Shown piece by piece: positions 40,976 to 47,848 of a stretch of 64,000 nt of DNA (positions within the stretch are counted from its first letter, which is position 1; each line of letters starts with the position of its first letter). The stretch covers positions 1 to 64,000 of the forward strand of contig NZ_BJDI01000010.1 in assembly GCF_005405065.1 (NCBI RefSeq), in the 5' to 3' direction. The translations under genes and the position numbers were made by a program. Source of the DNA: Lactiplantibacillus nangangensis. GTDB lineage: Bacteria > Bacillota > Bacilli > Lactobacillales > Lactobacillaceae. The notes beneath the pieces were generated by a model. It was not told the origin of the DNA. It saw nothing but the letters and a program-made list of their open reading frames with translations, and made no database searches.

Positions 40976-41630
40976 TCCAAGTATTGAAAAACTAACACCG
41001 GCATTGGACCGTTCGACAGACTCTAATAACTGGAAATTAGTACGGTTGTTACTTAAAACTCAATTGGATCAGGAAGCAGATATGGTGCAGCTATCGGACA
41101 TGCACGACATTGATTTCGCTACCGGTAAGTTTCTTGATCACTTAGGTCGTTTGGTTGGTGAGTATCGGGGCCAGATGGATGATAAATTCTATCGGTCCAT
41201 GATTAAATCACGTATTGCGCGACAACATAGTAATGGAACTATCAACGAATTGTACGGGATAATTGCGGTGACACTTGGTGCTGCTCCTTCTGAGTTTAAA
41301 GTGCAGCCTATGTGGAACTTGACAGGCGAGGCACGGGCTGTTCAAGTGCTCGGTATTCCAAATAAGTACGTAGACTCGTTACAGAAGCGTGAAATGGTTC
41401 TTGAACGCATTAATGACTCTGTTGCTGCTGATGTGCACGTAATTGGAATTGGTTTTCAAGTTGAAGGAAGTACGGCTGTTTATATTGGAACGACAGTTAC
41501 TAGAGCTCGTAAACATGTCGGTGTGATGGACTATCGTTTGCCGCGTGATCATGATGGAGCAGTGATTAATACTGCTAGTACAGCCATTAACCGTCAACGA
41601 ATGCACGTTGGCGTGGTTAAGGAGGGATGA
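40965..41630 (+). CDS. Baseplate protein I-like (DUF2612)
   Basis: The 221-residue protein has the DUF2612 block GKFLDHLGRLVGEYRG..DDKFYRSMIKSRIARQ..G. It completes the wedge and connects to the fibres. Confidence 0.8.
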   Translation: MQIDPSIEKLTPALDRSTDSNNWKLVRLLLKTQLDQEADMVQLSDMHDIDFATGKFLDHLGRLVGEYRGQMDDKFYRSMIKSRIARQHSNGTINELYGIIAVTLGAAPSEFKVQPMWNLTGEARAVQVLGIPNKYVDSLQKREMVLERINDSVAADVHVIGIGFQVEGSTAVYIGTTVTRARKHVGVMDYRLPRDHDGAVINTASTAINRQRMHVGVVKEG

Positions 41631-41633
41631 TAA

Positions 41634-42452
41634 TTGCAATTCGATAGAGTTTATATGACAAATAGTGGATTAGACTTATTGACCAGTGTAGCAGCTGGAC
41701 AACAGAATATTGAGTTCACAAAAGTAGTGGCATCCAGCCATAATTATTCTGGCCTATCAACAAACGAGTTTAAAGCGTTGACTGGTATTGCGAATATTGA
41801 GCAATCTACTAAATACGCCCGTGTAATCAAAGAGAATCGAACGCTTGTGCGAGCGCAGGTGTCTTTTCCATCTAAAGACGTGACGAAAGCTTACAAACTA
41901 TATACAGTCGGCTTTTATGCCAAAGGTAGCAATGGTAGTGAGGTTTTATATGGTGTTATGCCGTCTTCACTACCTGATTATATTGCGGCTTATGACGGTC
42001 ACTCTAATGCCGATGACTCTTTTACAATGATTACAACAGTTAGCGACACAGCTCAAATCAATATCACAGTTGATCAGGCTTCAGTTCCAAGCTTTGATGA
42101 CATTAGAATTGGGACATTAAACACTTCCACGTACGCAATCAATACATCAGGATTGGATTTAAACGACTACCCGCGTTTTAAAGCATACGGCTATTACAAT
42201 GGTGCTGGTATACCACAGACGACGCCATACGCTGGGGTGCCTGAAATGTTTGATTTAATCATGACAGCTAACTTAAAAAATAACGGGCAGGTTATGATAC
42301 CCAAGTTTTGGTTAGCTCAGCTCGCCGAGGTCATGCCAGATTTTAACACATCTAAGTTCACAGTTAGTCGGGCCGGTGATGGTAAGTGGATGTACTTAAT
42401 TTCAGAGCCGGCAACGATTGGAATTCATTGCCTAAACGCAACTTTTAAATAG
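41634..42452 (+). CDS. Tail-collar fibre protein (DUF3751-like)
   Basis: The 272-residue protein begins with the fibre attachment pattern (YMTNSGLDLLTSVAAGQQ..FTKVV) of DUF3751. It is probably the adaptor on which the small receptor-binding proteins downstream assemble. TTG 41634 follows GGAGGGATGA. Its stop overlaps the AGGAGG of leader 1. Confidence 0.8.
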   Translation: MQFDRVYMTNSGLDLLTSVAAGQQNIEFTKVVASSHNYSGLSTNEFKALTGIANIEQSTKYARVIKENRTLVRAQVSFPSKDVTKAYKLYTVGFYAKGSNGSEVLYGVMPSSLPDYIAAYDGHSNADDSFTMITTVSDTAQINITVDQASVPSFDDIRIGTLNTSTYAINTSGLDLNDYPRFKAYGYYNGAGIPQTTPYAGVPEMFDLIMTANLKNNGQVMIPKFWLAQLAEVMPDFNTSKFTVSRAGDGKWMYLISEPATIGIHCLNATFK

Positions 42453-42463
42453 GAGGAACAATC

Positions 42464-42505
42464 ATGAAAATTAAATTATCATTAGAAAATGTCGGGGGGG
42501 GGTAG
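42464..42505 (+). CDS. Poly-G leader ORF 1 (frame now closed, 13 aa)
   Basis: ATG 42464 lies 7 bases behind AGGAGG. It encodes MKIKLSLENV, then three Gly from 9 G (42494-42502), then TAG. With 8 or 11 G the frame would run on as GRNAVLKASLTLLLLLGGG and stop at TAA 42567-42569, overlapping the ATG (42562) of the next gene. An imperfect hairpin (42508-42525) lies just behind the tract. By comparison with leader 2 this is the off frame. Confidence 0.75.
   Translation: MKIKLSLENVGGG
42494..42502 (+). repeat. Homopolymeric tract of 9 G in leader 1
   Basis: Nine G follow GTC. Tracts of 8-10 G are known as hypermutable contingency loci in Campylobacter and other genera. The count is one above that of the open frame. 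Confidence 0.9.
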
Positions 42506-42561
42506 AAATGCTGTATTAAAGGCATCTCTCACCCTTCTATTATTGTTAGGCGGTGGTCTTA

Positions 42562-42975
42562 ATGGCTAACGCATATACAAAGATTAATTCAGGACAATCA
42601 AACTGGACAGATCCACTGAATCTTATGTTAGCTGCTTATGGTAAAGCTACGGACGACACTGGTTGGTTTGACCTCCCACTAATTAATGGGTTTGAAAATA
42701 GGGAAAATCTTGGGATCACCAAAATCAGAAAAGTTGGTGACCTAGTTGAACTGCAGCTATCTGTTACGAATCTGACAGTTAATACAGACTTTTTGAAACT
42801 CCCGGTTGGGTTTGCACCAAAGAGTTATATACCAACAATTGTGCGTGGAACTTGGGGAAATGTATTTATTATCGATGTTAAGAATAATGGAACGGTTACC
42901 TTTGGCGGTAAAACGACAGGTACCTTTGCTGCAGATGATTATATTGGTGACGATATTGTTTGGTTTACAAATTAA
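42562..42975 (+). CDS. Receptor-binding tail protein 1 (137 aa), behind a poly-G leader
   Basis: The N-terminal part (GQSNWTDPLNLML and TGWFDLPLING) is shared with the protein at 44723-45139 and more loosely with those at 43088 and 43603. The C-terminal half differs and is beta-rich, as expected of a receptor-binding head. AGGCGGTGG precedes the ATG and lies inside leader 1. With the leader out of frame, translation is probably reduced. Confidence 0.7.
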   Translation: MANAYTKINSGQSNWTDPLNLMLAAYGKATDDTGWFDLPLINGFENRENLGITKIRKVGDLVELQLSVTNLTVNTDFLKLPVGFAPKSYIPTIVRGTWGNVFIIDVKNNGTVTFGGKTTGTFAADDYIGDDIVWFTN

Positions 42976-42987
42976 TGGAGGTAAATC

Positions 42988-43095
42988 ATGAAAATTACAA
43001 ATGTATTAGAAAAATTCGGGGGGGGACAAAATGCTAGTTTATTAGCATTTTTAACCTTGTCCTCATTTCTGATGGGTGGTGCTTACCATGGCTAA
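42988..43095 (+). CDS. Poly-G leader ORF 2 (frame open, 35 aa)
   Basis: GGAGG lies 9 bases before ATG 42988. The tract has 8 G (43018-43025). The full product is MKITNVLEKFGGG, QNASLLAFLTL, SSFLMGGAYHG. Its TAA (43093-43095) lies within ATGGCTAA, so ribosomes end on the start codon of the next gene. A hairpin AATGCTA/TAGCATT (43030-43049) follows the tract. This is the on frame and the reference for the other two leaders. Confidence 0.8.
   Translation: MKITNVLEKFGGGQNASLLAFLTLSSFLMGGAYHG
43018..43025 (+). repeat. Homopolymeric tract of 8 G in leader 2
   Basis: Eight G between TTC and ACA, giving the open reading frame through to the downstream start. Confidence 0.9.
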
Positions 43096-43555
43096 AATTG
43101 TTGTGATTGACCATGCAGCTACAAATTGGGAACAAATAGAGAATAAAAATTTCGATAGTTTAAATCAGCAAGTTACATCTATGATTAGTGATAGCGGATG
43201 GACAAATGCTGGAATGGTGTTATTAAATGGAACAGTTGAGCAGAATCCTGATAAGGATAATGGGAAGCCACAGTATAGATTTGTTAAGCTTCAAGGACCA
43301 AGTGAAATAATCCGAATACTATCAGTGCGCGCGGTTGTTAAAGGATCTACCGCATCCAGTTCAATCATTGGTCTGCCGGAATTTGTTTATTCTGAAAATG
43401 ATAGTGTTCTAGGAGCTAGTTTCGGTGATTTCTCATATAGAGCAACTTTATGGACTACACTTAATACACCAATGATTTATCTAGATATGCTAAATGGTTC
43501 GAATCAAACAGTTCCTGACAGCGGAATTTCGATTGATCAAACATTCATGTACTAG
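43088..43555 (+). CDS. Receptor-binding tail protein 2 (155 aa), behind the open poly-G leader
   Basis: The protein shares the pattern (IDHAATNWEQ...SGWTNAGMVLLNG) with the three related proteins nearby and has its own C-terminal half. GGGTGGTG lies upstream, inside leader 2. It is the only one of the three leader-controlled genes whose leader is now in frame. Confidence 0.7.
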   Translation: MAKIVVIDHAATNWEQIENKNFDSLNQQVTSMISDSGWTNAGMVLLNGTVEQNPDKDNGKPQYRFVKLQGPSEIIRILSVRAVVKGSTASSSIIGLPEFVYSENDSVLGASFGDFSYRATLWTTLNTPMIYLDMLNGSNQTVPDSGISIDQTFMY

Positions 43556-43580
43556 GGTCGCTCATGATTGGGCGGCCTTT
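43556..43580 (+). terminator. Weak hairpin between receptor-binding genes 2 and 3
   Basis: GTCGCTC and GGGCGGC form a stem with two G-T pairs around ATGATT, followed by CTTTAGTTT. It may attenuate transcription. Confidence 0.35.
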
Positions 43581-43602
43581 AGTTTAGAAAGGAAGTTCAA
43601 TT

Positions 43603-44076
43603 ATGACAGTAACACTAACAGACATTGATTATGGTTCAAATAGCTGGAACAAGACAGTCAACCAAAACTTACAGAAACTAAATGGCCGTTTTACTGACAC
43701 AGGGTGGCGGACGGAAGGTCTGACACTGGTCAACGGATTCACACAATTTGTTGGGGAAAGTGGAGCGGTGAACAAGGCAATGGATGAACCTGCATACCGT
43801 ATTTATGGCTTGGACGGATTAGCCAAAATTATGTTACTTAAAGGCAGTATTGTAGCACCTGACTCCGATTTGAAAACGTCGTTATTTATGAAGATTACTC
43901 AGGAAATCCGTAGTTATTTCTATAATAATTCTGGCGTACAAATCTGTTGGTTTGGAGAAGACTCCTATCGCCATCAACTGCAGTTTATCAGTGTAACCGA
44001 CGGCATTGCTATGTCTACAGATGTGCCTTTCAGCGCCCTGAAACGTATTCAGTTAAACCAGACATTTATCGGATAG
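43603..44076 (+). CDS. Receptor-binding tail protein 3 (157 aa), without poly-G leader
   Basis: The protein has the same N-terminal pattern (IDYGSNSWNKTVNQNLQ, DTGWRTEGLTLVNGF) and a distinct C-terminal half. GAAAGGAAG precedes the ATG. It is not behind a G tract and would be made constantly in the late phase. Confidence 0.7.
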   Translation: MTVTLTDIDYGSNSWNKTVNQNLQKLNGRFTDTGWRTEGLTLVNGFTQFVGESGAVNKAMDEPAYRIYGLDGLAKIMLLKGSIVAPDSDLKTSLFMKITQEIRSYFYNNSGVQICWFGEDSYRHQLQFISVTDGIAMSTDVPFSALKRIQLNQTFIG

Positions 44077-44092
44077 AAGGGAGAACTTAAGC

Positions 44093-44479
44093 ATGAAAGT
44101 ATTATATTTTTACGACGAAGGGACAGGAATCTTCGATCATAGTGAGCTAGTCACGGTCGATGATGAATTCACTCTCCCAGAAAACGCAACCTTTGTCGCC
44201 CCAGTAAACGGCTCATATGAGCCGATTCATATTAACGATGATAAGACGGCGTGGATTGGGACTCCGAAGGAAGAGTGGATGGCAGCACATCCAGCTCCAG
44301 CTCCAACGCCAACTCCAGAACAGACGGCTCAGGCAACGTTAATGTTACAGATGGCACAGACTAAGACAACACAGGATAAGTTCAATGCTCAAATCATGTT
44401 GCAGCTAGCCAGCATGAAGAGTGATACCACAACTGTGGGGTCGACAAGTACTGGCACTGCTACAACACCAGCAGAATAG
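44093..44479 (+). CDS. Tail fibre accessory protein (128 aa)
   Basis: The first about 60 residues look like a small beta domain (YFYDEGTGIFDHSE...), then a Pro-rich hinge (PAPAPTPTP) and a helical Gln/Met-rich tail. Proteins like this accompany fibre genes in lactobacillus phages and may be assembly factors. Confidence 0.55.
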   Translation: MKVLYFYDEGTGIFDHSELVTVDDEFTLPENATFVAPVNGSYEPIHINDDKTAWIGTPKEEWMAAHPAPAPTPTPEQTAQATLMLQMAQTKTTQDKFNAQIMLQLASMKSDTTTVGSTSTGTATTPAE

Positions 44480-44490
44480 GAGAGATAAAC

Positions 44491-44628
44491 ATGTTTATTT
44501 ACATTAAGCAATATTTCGAAATGGGTCTCTATACGGTGGATGACTTATCCACTTTCAAGATGGCAGCTATGATCACTGCAGACCAATTTGATGAACTAAC
44601 CACGACAACAACGGAGGTAGCACAATGA
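44491..44628 (+). CDS. XkdX family small tail protein (45 aa)
   Basis: YIKQYFEMGLYTVDDLSTF and ITADQFDELT fit XkdX proteins, found next to fibre genes. AGGAGA precedes the ATG. Its stop overlaps the start of leader 3 (ATGA), linking the two in translation. Confidence 0.8.
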   Translation: MFIYIKQYFEMGLYTVDDLSTFKMAAMITADQFDELTTTTTEVAQ

Positions 44629-44672
44629 TTAAATTAACATTAGAAAAATTCGGGGGGGGGGCAGAATGTTGA
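44625..44672 (+). CDS. Poly-G leader ORF 3 (frame now closed, 15 aa)
   Basis: ATG 44625, 8 bases behind GGAGG, encodes MIKLTLEKF, Gly-Gly-Gly and AEC, then TGA. The tract has 10 G (44652-44661). With 9 or 12 G the frame would read GGGQNVDLTTFLTLLLFSDGG and end in TAA at 44728-44730, overlapping GTG 44723. A 7-bp hairpin AATGTTG/CAACATT (44665-44684) follows the tract. Confidence 0.75.
   Translation: MIKLTLEKFGGGAEC
44652..44661 (+). repeat. Homopolymeric tract of 10 G in leader 3
   Basis: Ten G between TTC and CAG. It is one base longer than needed for the open frame. Confidence 0.9.
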
Positions 44673-44722
44673 TTTAACAACATTTCTAACCCTTTTATTA
44701 TTTAGCGACGGAGGTGATCTTC

Positions 44723-45139
44723 GTGGCTAATAATTATCGTAAAATTGACTACGGCCAATCCAATTGGACTGGTCCACTTGATCTAATGCTTGAAGCCTAT
44801 GGCAACGCAACGGCAGACACCGGTTGGATAGACTTACCATTAGTAAATACAGTATCACTTGGGTATTTAAGTTATTTGAAAGTACGAGCTGTTGGTGAAT
44901 CAGTCGCTCTCAGAACTCAATTTGCTGTCGGCACTTCGGGAGCGATTAATATTGCAGTGATTCCGTCAAACCTAATTCCATTTGGATTCCGTTATTTAGT
45001 AGGATTTAGAGTTGGTGGTATGGGTCCAATTCAGCTGATCATGGATTCTGACCATAGATTGATTGCTAACGTTCCTAAAGATGCCATAGGTCAACAAATT
45101 AATTGTGACACAGTAATTATGAATGGATACAGACTATAG
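44723..45139 (+). CDS. Receptor-binding tail protein 4 (138 aa), behind a poly-G leader
   Basis: The N terminus (IDYGQSNWTGPLDLMLEAYG, TGWIDLPLVN) is close to that of protein 1, and the rest differs. The GTG start has a strong GGAGGTGAT, so some translation may occur even when leader 3 is closed. Confidence 0.7.
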   Translation: MANNYRKIDYGQSNWTGPLDLMLEAYGNATADTGWIDLPLVNTVSLGYLSYLKVRAVGESVALRTQFAVGTSGAINIAVIPSNLIPFGFRYLVGFRVGGMGPIQLIMDSDHRLIANVPKDAIGQQINCDTVIMNGYRL

Positions 45140-45148
45140 TAACAGGAG

Positions 45149-45223
45149 ATGAGCCAATGTGCTATATGTAAGAAGCCGTGTAAAGTCACCGCTGAAGATT
45201 ACAAAACTGTTGTTGATGAATGA
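45149..45223 (+). CDS. Very small protein with Cys pair, XkdX-like end (24 aa)
   Basis: The frame reads MSQCAICKKPCKVTAEDY and ends with VVDE. The end resembles the ITADDYKTI-type end of XkdX proteins. The ribosome binding site AGGAG abuts the ATG, so translation is doubtful. It may be a remnant. Confidence 0.35.
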   Translation: MSQCAICKKPCKVTAEDYKTVVDE

Positions 45224-45254
45224 CTATCACAAAAAAATAGGAGAATGCAACTAA

Positions 45255-46436
45255 ATGTCAAAGTATACAGATGAAAGTGTGCCTGTAACTGCAAGTATGC
45301 AAACTTATGCGAACGGAATTAATACTGATAACTTTAATATCGGTATCTACACAGATCCACATTATGATATTCGCGATCTTTATCCTAATGGTTTGAACAG
45401 TAACTATGTATATGGGCGCTACGGGCAGTCGTCGCTTATTTCTATTTTGAAATCTATGGGCAATACGGCCGATGTATTACATCTTAATGGAGATAATGTT
45501 AATGGGATTACAACTGAGTTAGCTAATAATCAAAAGCAAAATAAGGTTATGCTGTCCTCTTGGTTTTCAGATGGCTATGGTGTTACTGCTGACCGAACAG
45601 CTACGATTGGTAATCATGACGATGGCAGCCCGCATGCAAGCGTTGGTAACTTGGATTTACTTAATTCCAGTAATACGGTTTCAGTAGAATGGTTTCAAAA
45701 TAACATTCAGTACCCAAGTGGTTCAGTAAGAGATACTGGATCACTTTCTTTTTACAAGGATTATGTAGCAAAAAAGGTTCGTTATATCGTGTTGGACACA
45801 GAAGAACCTCCACTGACAGTTAATACTGCCGGTAACTATGTTTATAATCGATGGCTGTGGCATGGATTAACGCAGCATACACTATCTTGGTTGGTAGATA
45901 GTGCATTAAAGAATGTTCCGGCTGACTATACGACACTAGTGGTGACACACTGTCCAATCTGGTTTAACGATGGTAAGGACTATCAGTGGGGTGACAGCGG
46001 TGCCAATATGGTTAACTTTGAGGTTTTCACTGGTATCTTGAATGCTTTTATTACAGGAACAAAATATACGAGTGAAAAAAGTGCACAATCAGTGCATGAT
46101 TGGCTGAATATTGTTCATAAAAATAGTAGTGAATTTACTAACAATTACCCGGTTTCAATATATGGTGCTGGTTGGGAAATTAATATCACGGCTGATTTTT
46201 CTACTCAGGGGAAACGAAAATTTGCGGGTGTGTTTAGTGGTCATACACATCAAGAAAAATTATCTAAAATTGATAACTTTTATAGTGTTCAGCTTCAACA
46301 TGGTTTTCCTTGGAAAAACAAGGATTTAGGAACTGATAATCAACTGGGATTTACAACTATTTCTATTGACACTATAAATCAGCAAGTTGAGCTAATTGGA
46401 TTTGGATATGCCAGTAATCGATCGTATAAGTATTAG
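45255..46436 (+). CDS. Calcineurin-like metallophosphoesterase in the tail module (393 aa)
   Basis: All metal-binding motifs are present: TDPHYD (near 33), NGDNVNG (near 78), IGNHDD (near 116), VVTHCP (near 235) and SGHTHQE (near 330). In a tail tip context, the likely substrate is a phosphodiester in wall teichoic acid, a common receptor of phages of this group. The substrate is inferred. TAGGAGAA precedes the ATG. Confidence 0.82.
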   Translation: MSKYTDESVPVTASMQTYANGINTDNFNIGIYTDPHYDIRDLYPNGLNSNYVYGRYGQSSLISILKSMGNTADVLHLNGDNVNGITTELANNQKQNKVMLSSWFSDGYGVTADRTATIGNHDDGSPHASVGNLDLLNSSNTVSVEWFQNNIQYPSGSVRDTGSLSFYKDYVAKKVRYIVLDTEEPPLTVNTAGNYVYNRWLWHGLTQHTLSWLVDSALKNVPADYTTLVVTHCPIWFNDGKDYQWGDSGANMVNFEVFTGILNAFITGTKYTSEKSAQSVHDWLNIVHKNSSEFTNNYPVSIYGAGWEINITADFSTQGKRKFAGVFSGHTHQEKLSKIDNFYSVQLQHGFPWKNKDLGTDNQLGFTTISIDTINQQVELIGFGYASNRSYKY

Positions 46437-46447
46437 GAGGGATAGTT

Positions 46448-47203
46448 TTGGTAGAAAATATTGAAGATAGACTGACTAAATTAGAAGAAGCATTTGATAA
46501 TCATGTCGGGAATATTGGAATTGGTGTCCACGGGTTAGGCGATGAAACAACTGCAGGTTTTCAAGCTGGCGTTCAAAATATGGTTCCAACTTTCTTCGGC
46601 AGTCAAGGCGGTGATATTCTATCATTAGCGGCTGGAGTCTATATTGGCTCGGGTTTTAGCAACTTATGGAGTGAGTCAGCAGATCAAATTAAACCAATGT
46701 TGGAGATTCATGTTTTTGCAGACACGTTAGGAACACGCCGGATTCTTGCCGTGGAACTCTATAACGGGAATGTACATTTTTATAACGATTACCGTTTATC
46801 TGTAACTCATGGTGGTTGGAGTAGTCTGACTTCACGTAGAACTTTATGGCAAGGCGGCGTACAAAATGTGGATGATTCGTTCACAACTCCAGACCTGATC
46901 AGTACTGAAGGCAATCTTCTTTTTGATAAATTATGGGTTTCTTATGAGTATCTAGGTAATTATCATATGGACTGCTTTGATTTGAATCAGAATAGTGATT
47001 ACATCGTAATTAACACGAGTAATAATGCAAATAGTCTAGTTGATATTGGTCAACCAGTAGTCAGCAATCTTGGCGAGTGTATGTTATCTCGAAGTCAAAC
47101 AAAGTGGACTATTACTCGAACGACATCTAACGATATTTCTTCTGGTGGTGTAATCAGCGGTGTTGATCAAATTAAGGTTCTTAAAGTTGAAGGCGAAAGA
47201 TAG
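46448..47203 (+). CDS. Receptor-binding or tail tip protein (251 aa)
   Basis: An N-terminal coiled coil (IEDRLTKLEEAFDNHV) is followed by a Gly-rich hinge and a beta-rich C-terminal part. It has the layout of a trimeric tail tip protein. TTG 46448 follows GGAGGGATAG. It is the last structural gene before lysis. Confidence 0.65.
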   Translation: MVENIEDRLTKLEEAFDNHVGNIGIGVHGLGDETTAGFQAGVQNMVPTFFGSQGGDILSLAAGVYIGSGFSNLWSESADQIKPMLEIHVFADTLGTRRILAVELYNGNVHFYNDYRLSVTHGGWSSLTSRRTLWQGGVQNVDDSFTTPDLISTEGNLLFDKLWVSYEYLGNYHMDCFDLNQNSDYIVINTSNNANSLVDIGQPVVSNLGECMLSRSQTKWTITRTTSNDISSGGVISGVDQIKVLKVEGER

Positions 47204-47244
47204 CTGGACATCATTTTAGAGCAAAAAATTGGAGATGATTGAAT

Positions 47245-47610
47245 GTGCATTTGAGTGATATTGGATTGGCCTTAATTGCGGTGGTAACGGGCCAACAATG
47301 GAGTCCACCGCACTATATCATGGGATATCAGTTGAGTGAATGGGCATCTATTGCTGCAATCATCATGTTTGTTTCTGGCATGGTGGTCGGATTGGTACGT
47401 ATTGCGGTTGTGAACCCCGCGAATGTGGCGAATCGAGAGTTAAAACGGTCAATTGATAGCCTGACAGCTAAGGTTGACGGTATCGGCATCACTGCAGATC
47501 AAGTTCATAAGGAGCACGACCATCGACTCGATAAACATGAAATATGGTTGGCAAGACACGATGAAGAGCTTGAAAATTTGAAGGAGAAAATTACAAATGA
47601 CAAAGTTTAA
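47245..47610 (+). CDS. Membrane protein of the lysis module (XhlA-like, 121 aa)
   Basis: One clear transmembrane helix (about 34-56, IAAIIMFVSGMVVGLVRIAVV) and a C-terminal coiled coil rich in Lys, Glu and His. It may assist holin function. GTG 47245 lies 10 bases behind GGAG; TTG 47239 is possible. It overlaps the holin gene by 14 bases. Confidence 0.65.
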   Translation: MHLSDIGLALIAVVTGQQWSPPHYIMGYQLSEWASIAAIIMFVSGMVVGLVRIAVVNPANVANRELKRSIDSLTAKVDGIGITADQVHKEHDHRLDKHEIWLARHDEELENLKEKITNDKV

Positions 47611-47848
47611 ATTCAGTTTTAATAAGAAGTCCCCGACCGATATTGCATCGGTCGTTTTTATTATCGCATCAGGATTGGTTACGTTGGGTACAGCACTAGG
47701 CTTTACTTTACCAGGTTCAACATCTGATAGTATCAATGCCTGGGTTAGCGTAGTTACATTGATTGTCGGTAACCTAGGATTGTCAATCAATACTGAACAT
47801 GTTGGAAAGAATGGGGGTACTGGGAGTGATCAACAAACTCAAAAGTAA
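47597..47848 (+). CDS. Holin (phi-LC3 type)
   Basis: The 83-residue protein has two hydrophobic helices (about 15-38 and 46-65) and a charged C terminus, typical of phi-LC3 family holins. It times lysis by opening the membrane. GGAGA lies upstream of the ATG. Confidence 0.85.
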   Translation: MTKFKFSFNKKSPTDIASVVFIIASGLVTLGTALGFTLPGSTSDSINAWVSVVTLIVGNLGLSINTEHVGKNGGTGSDQQTQK

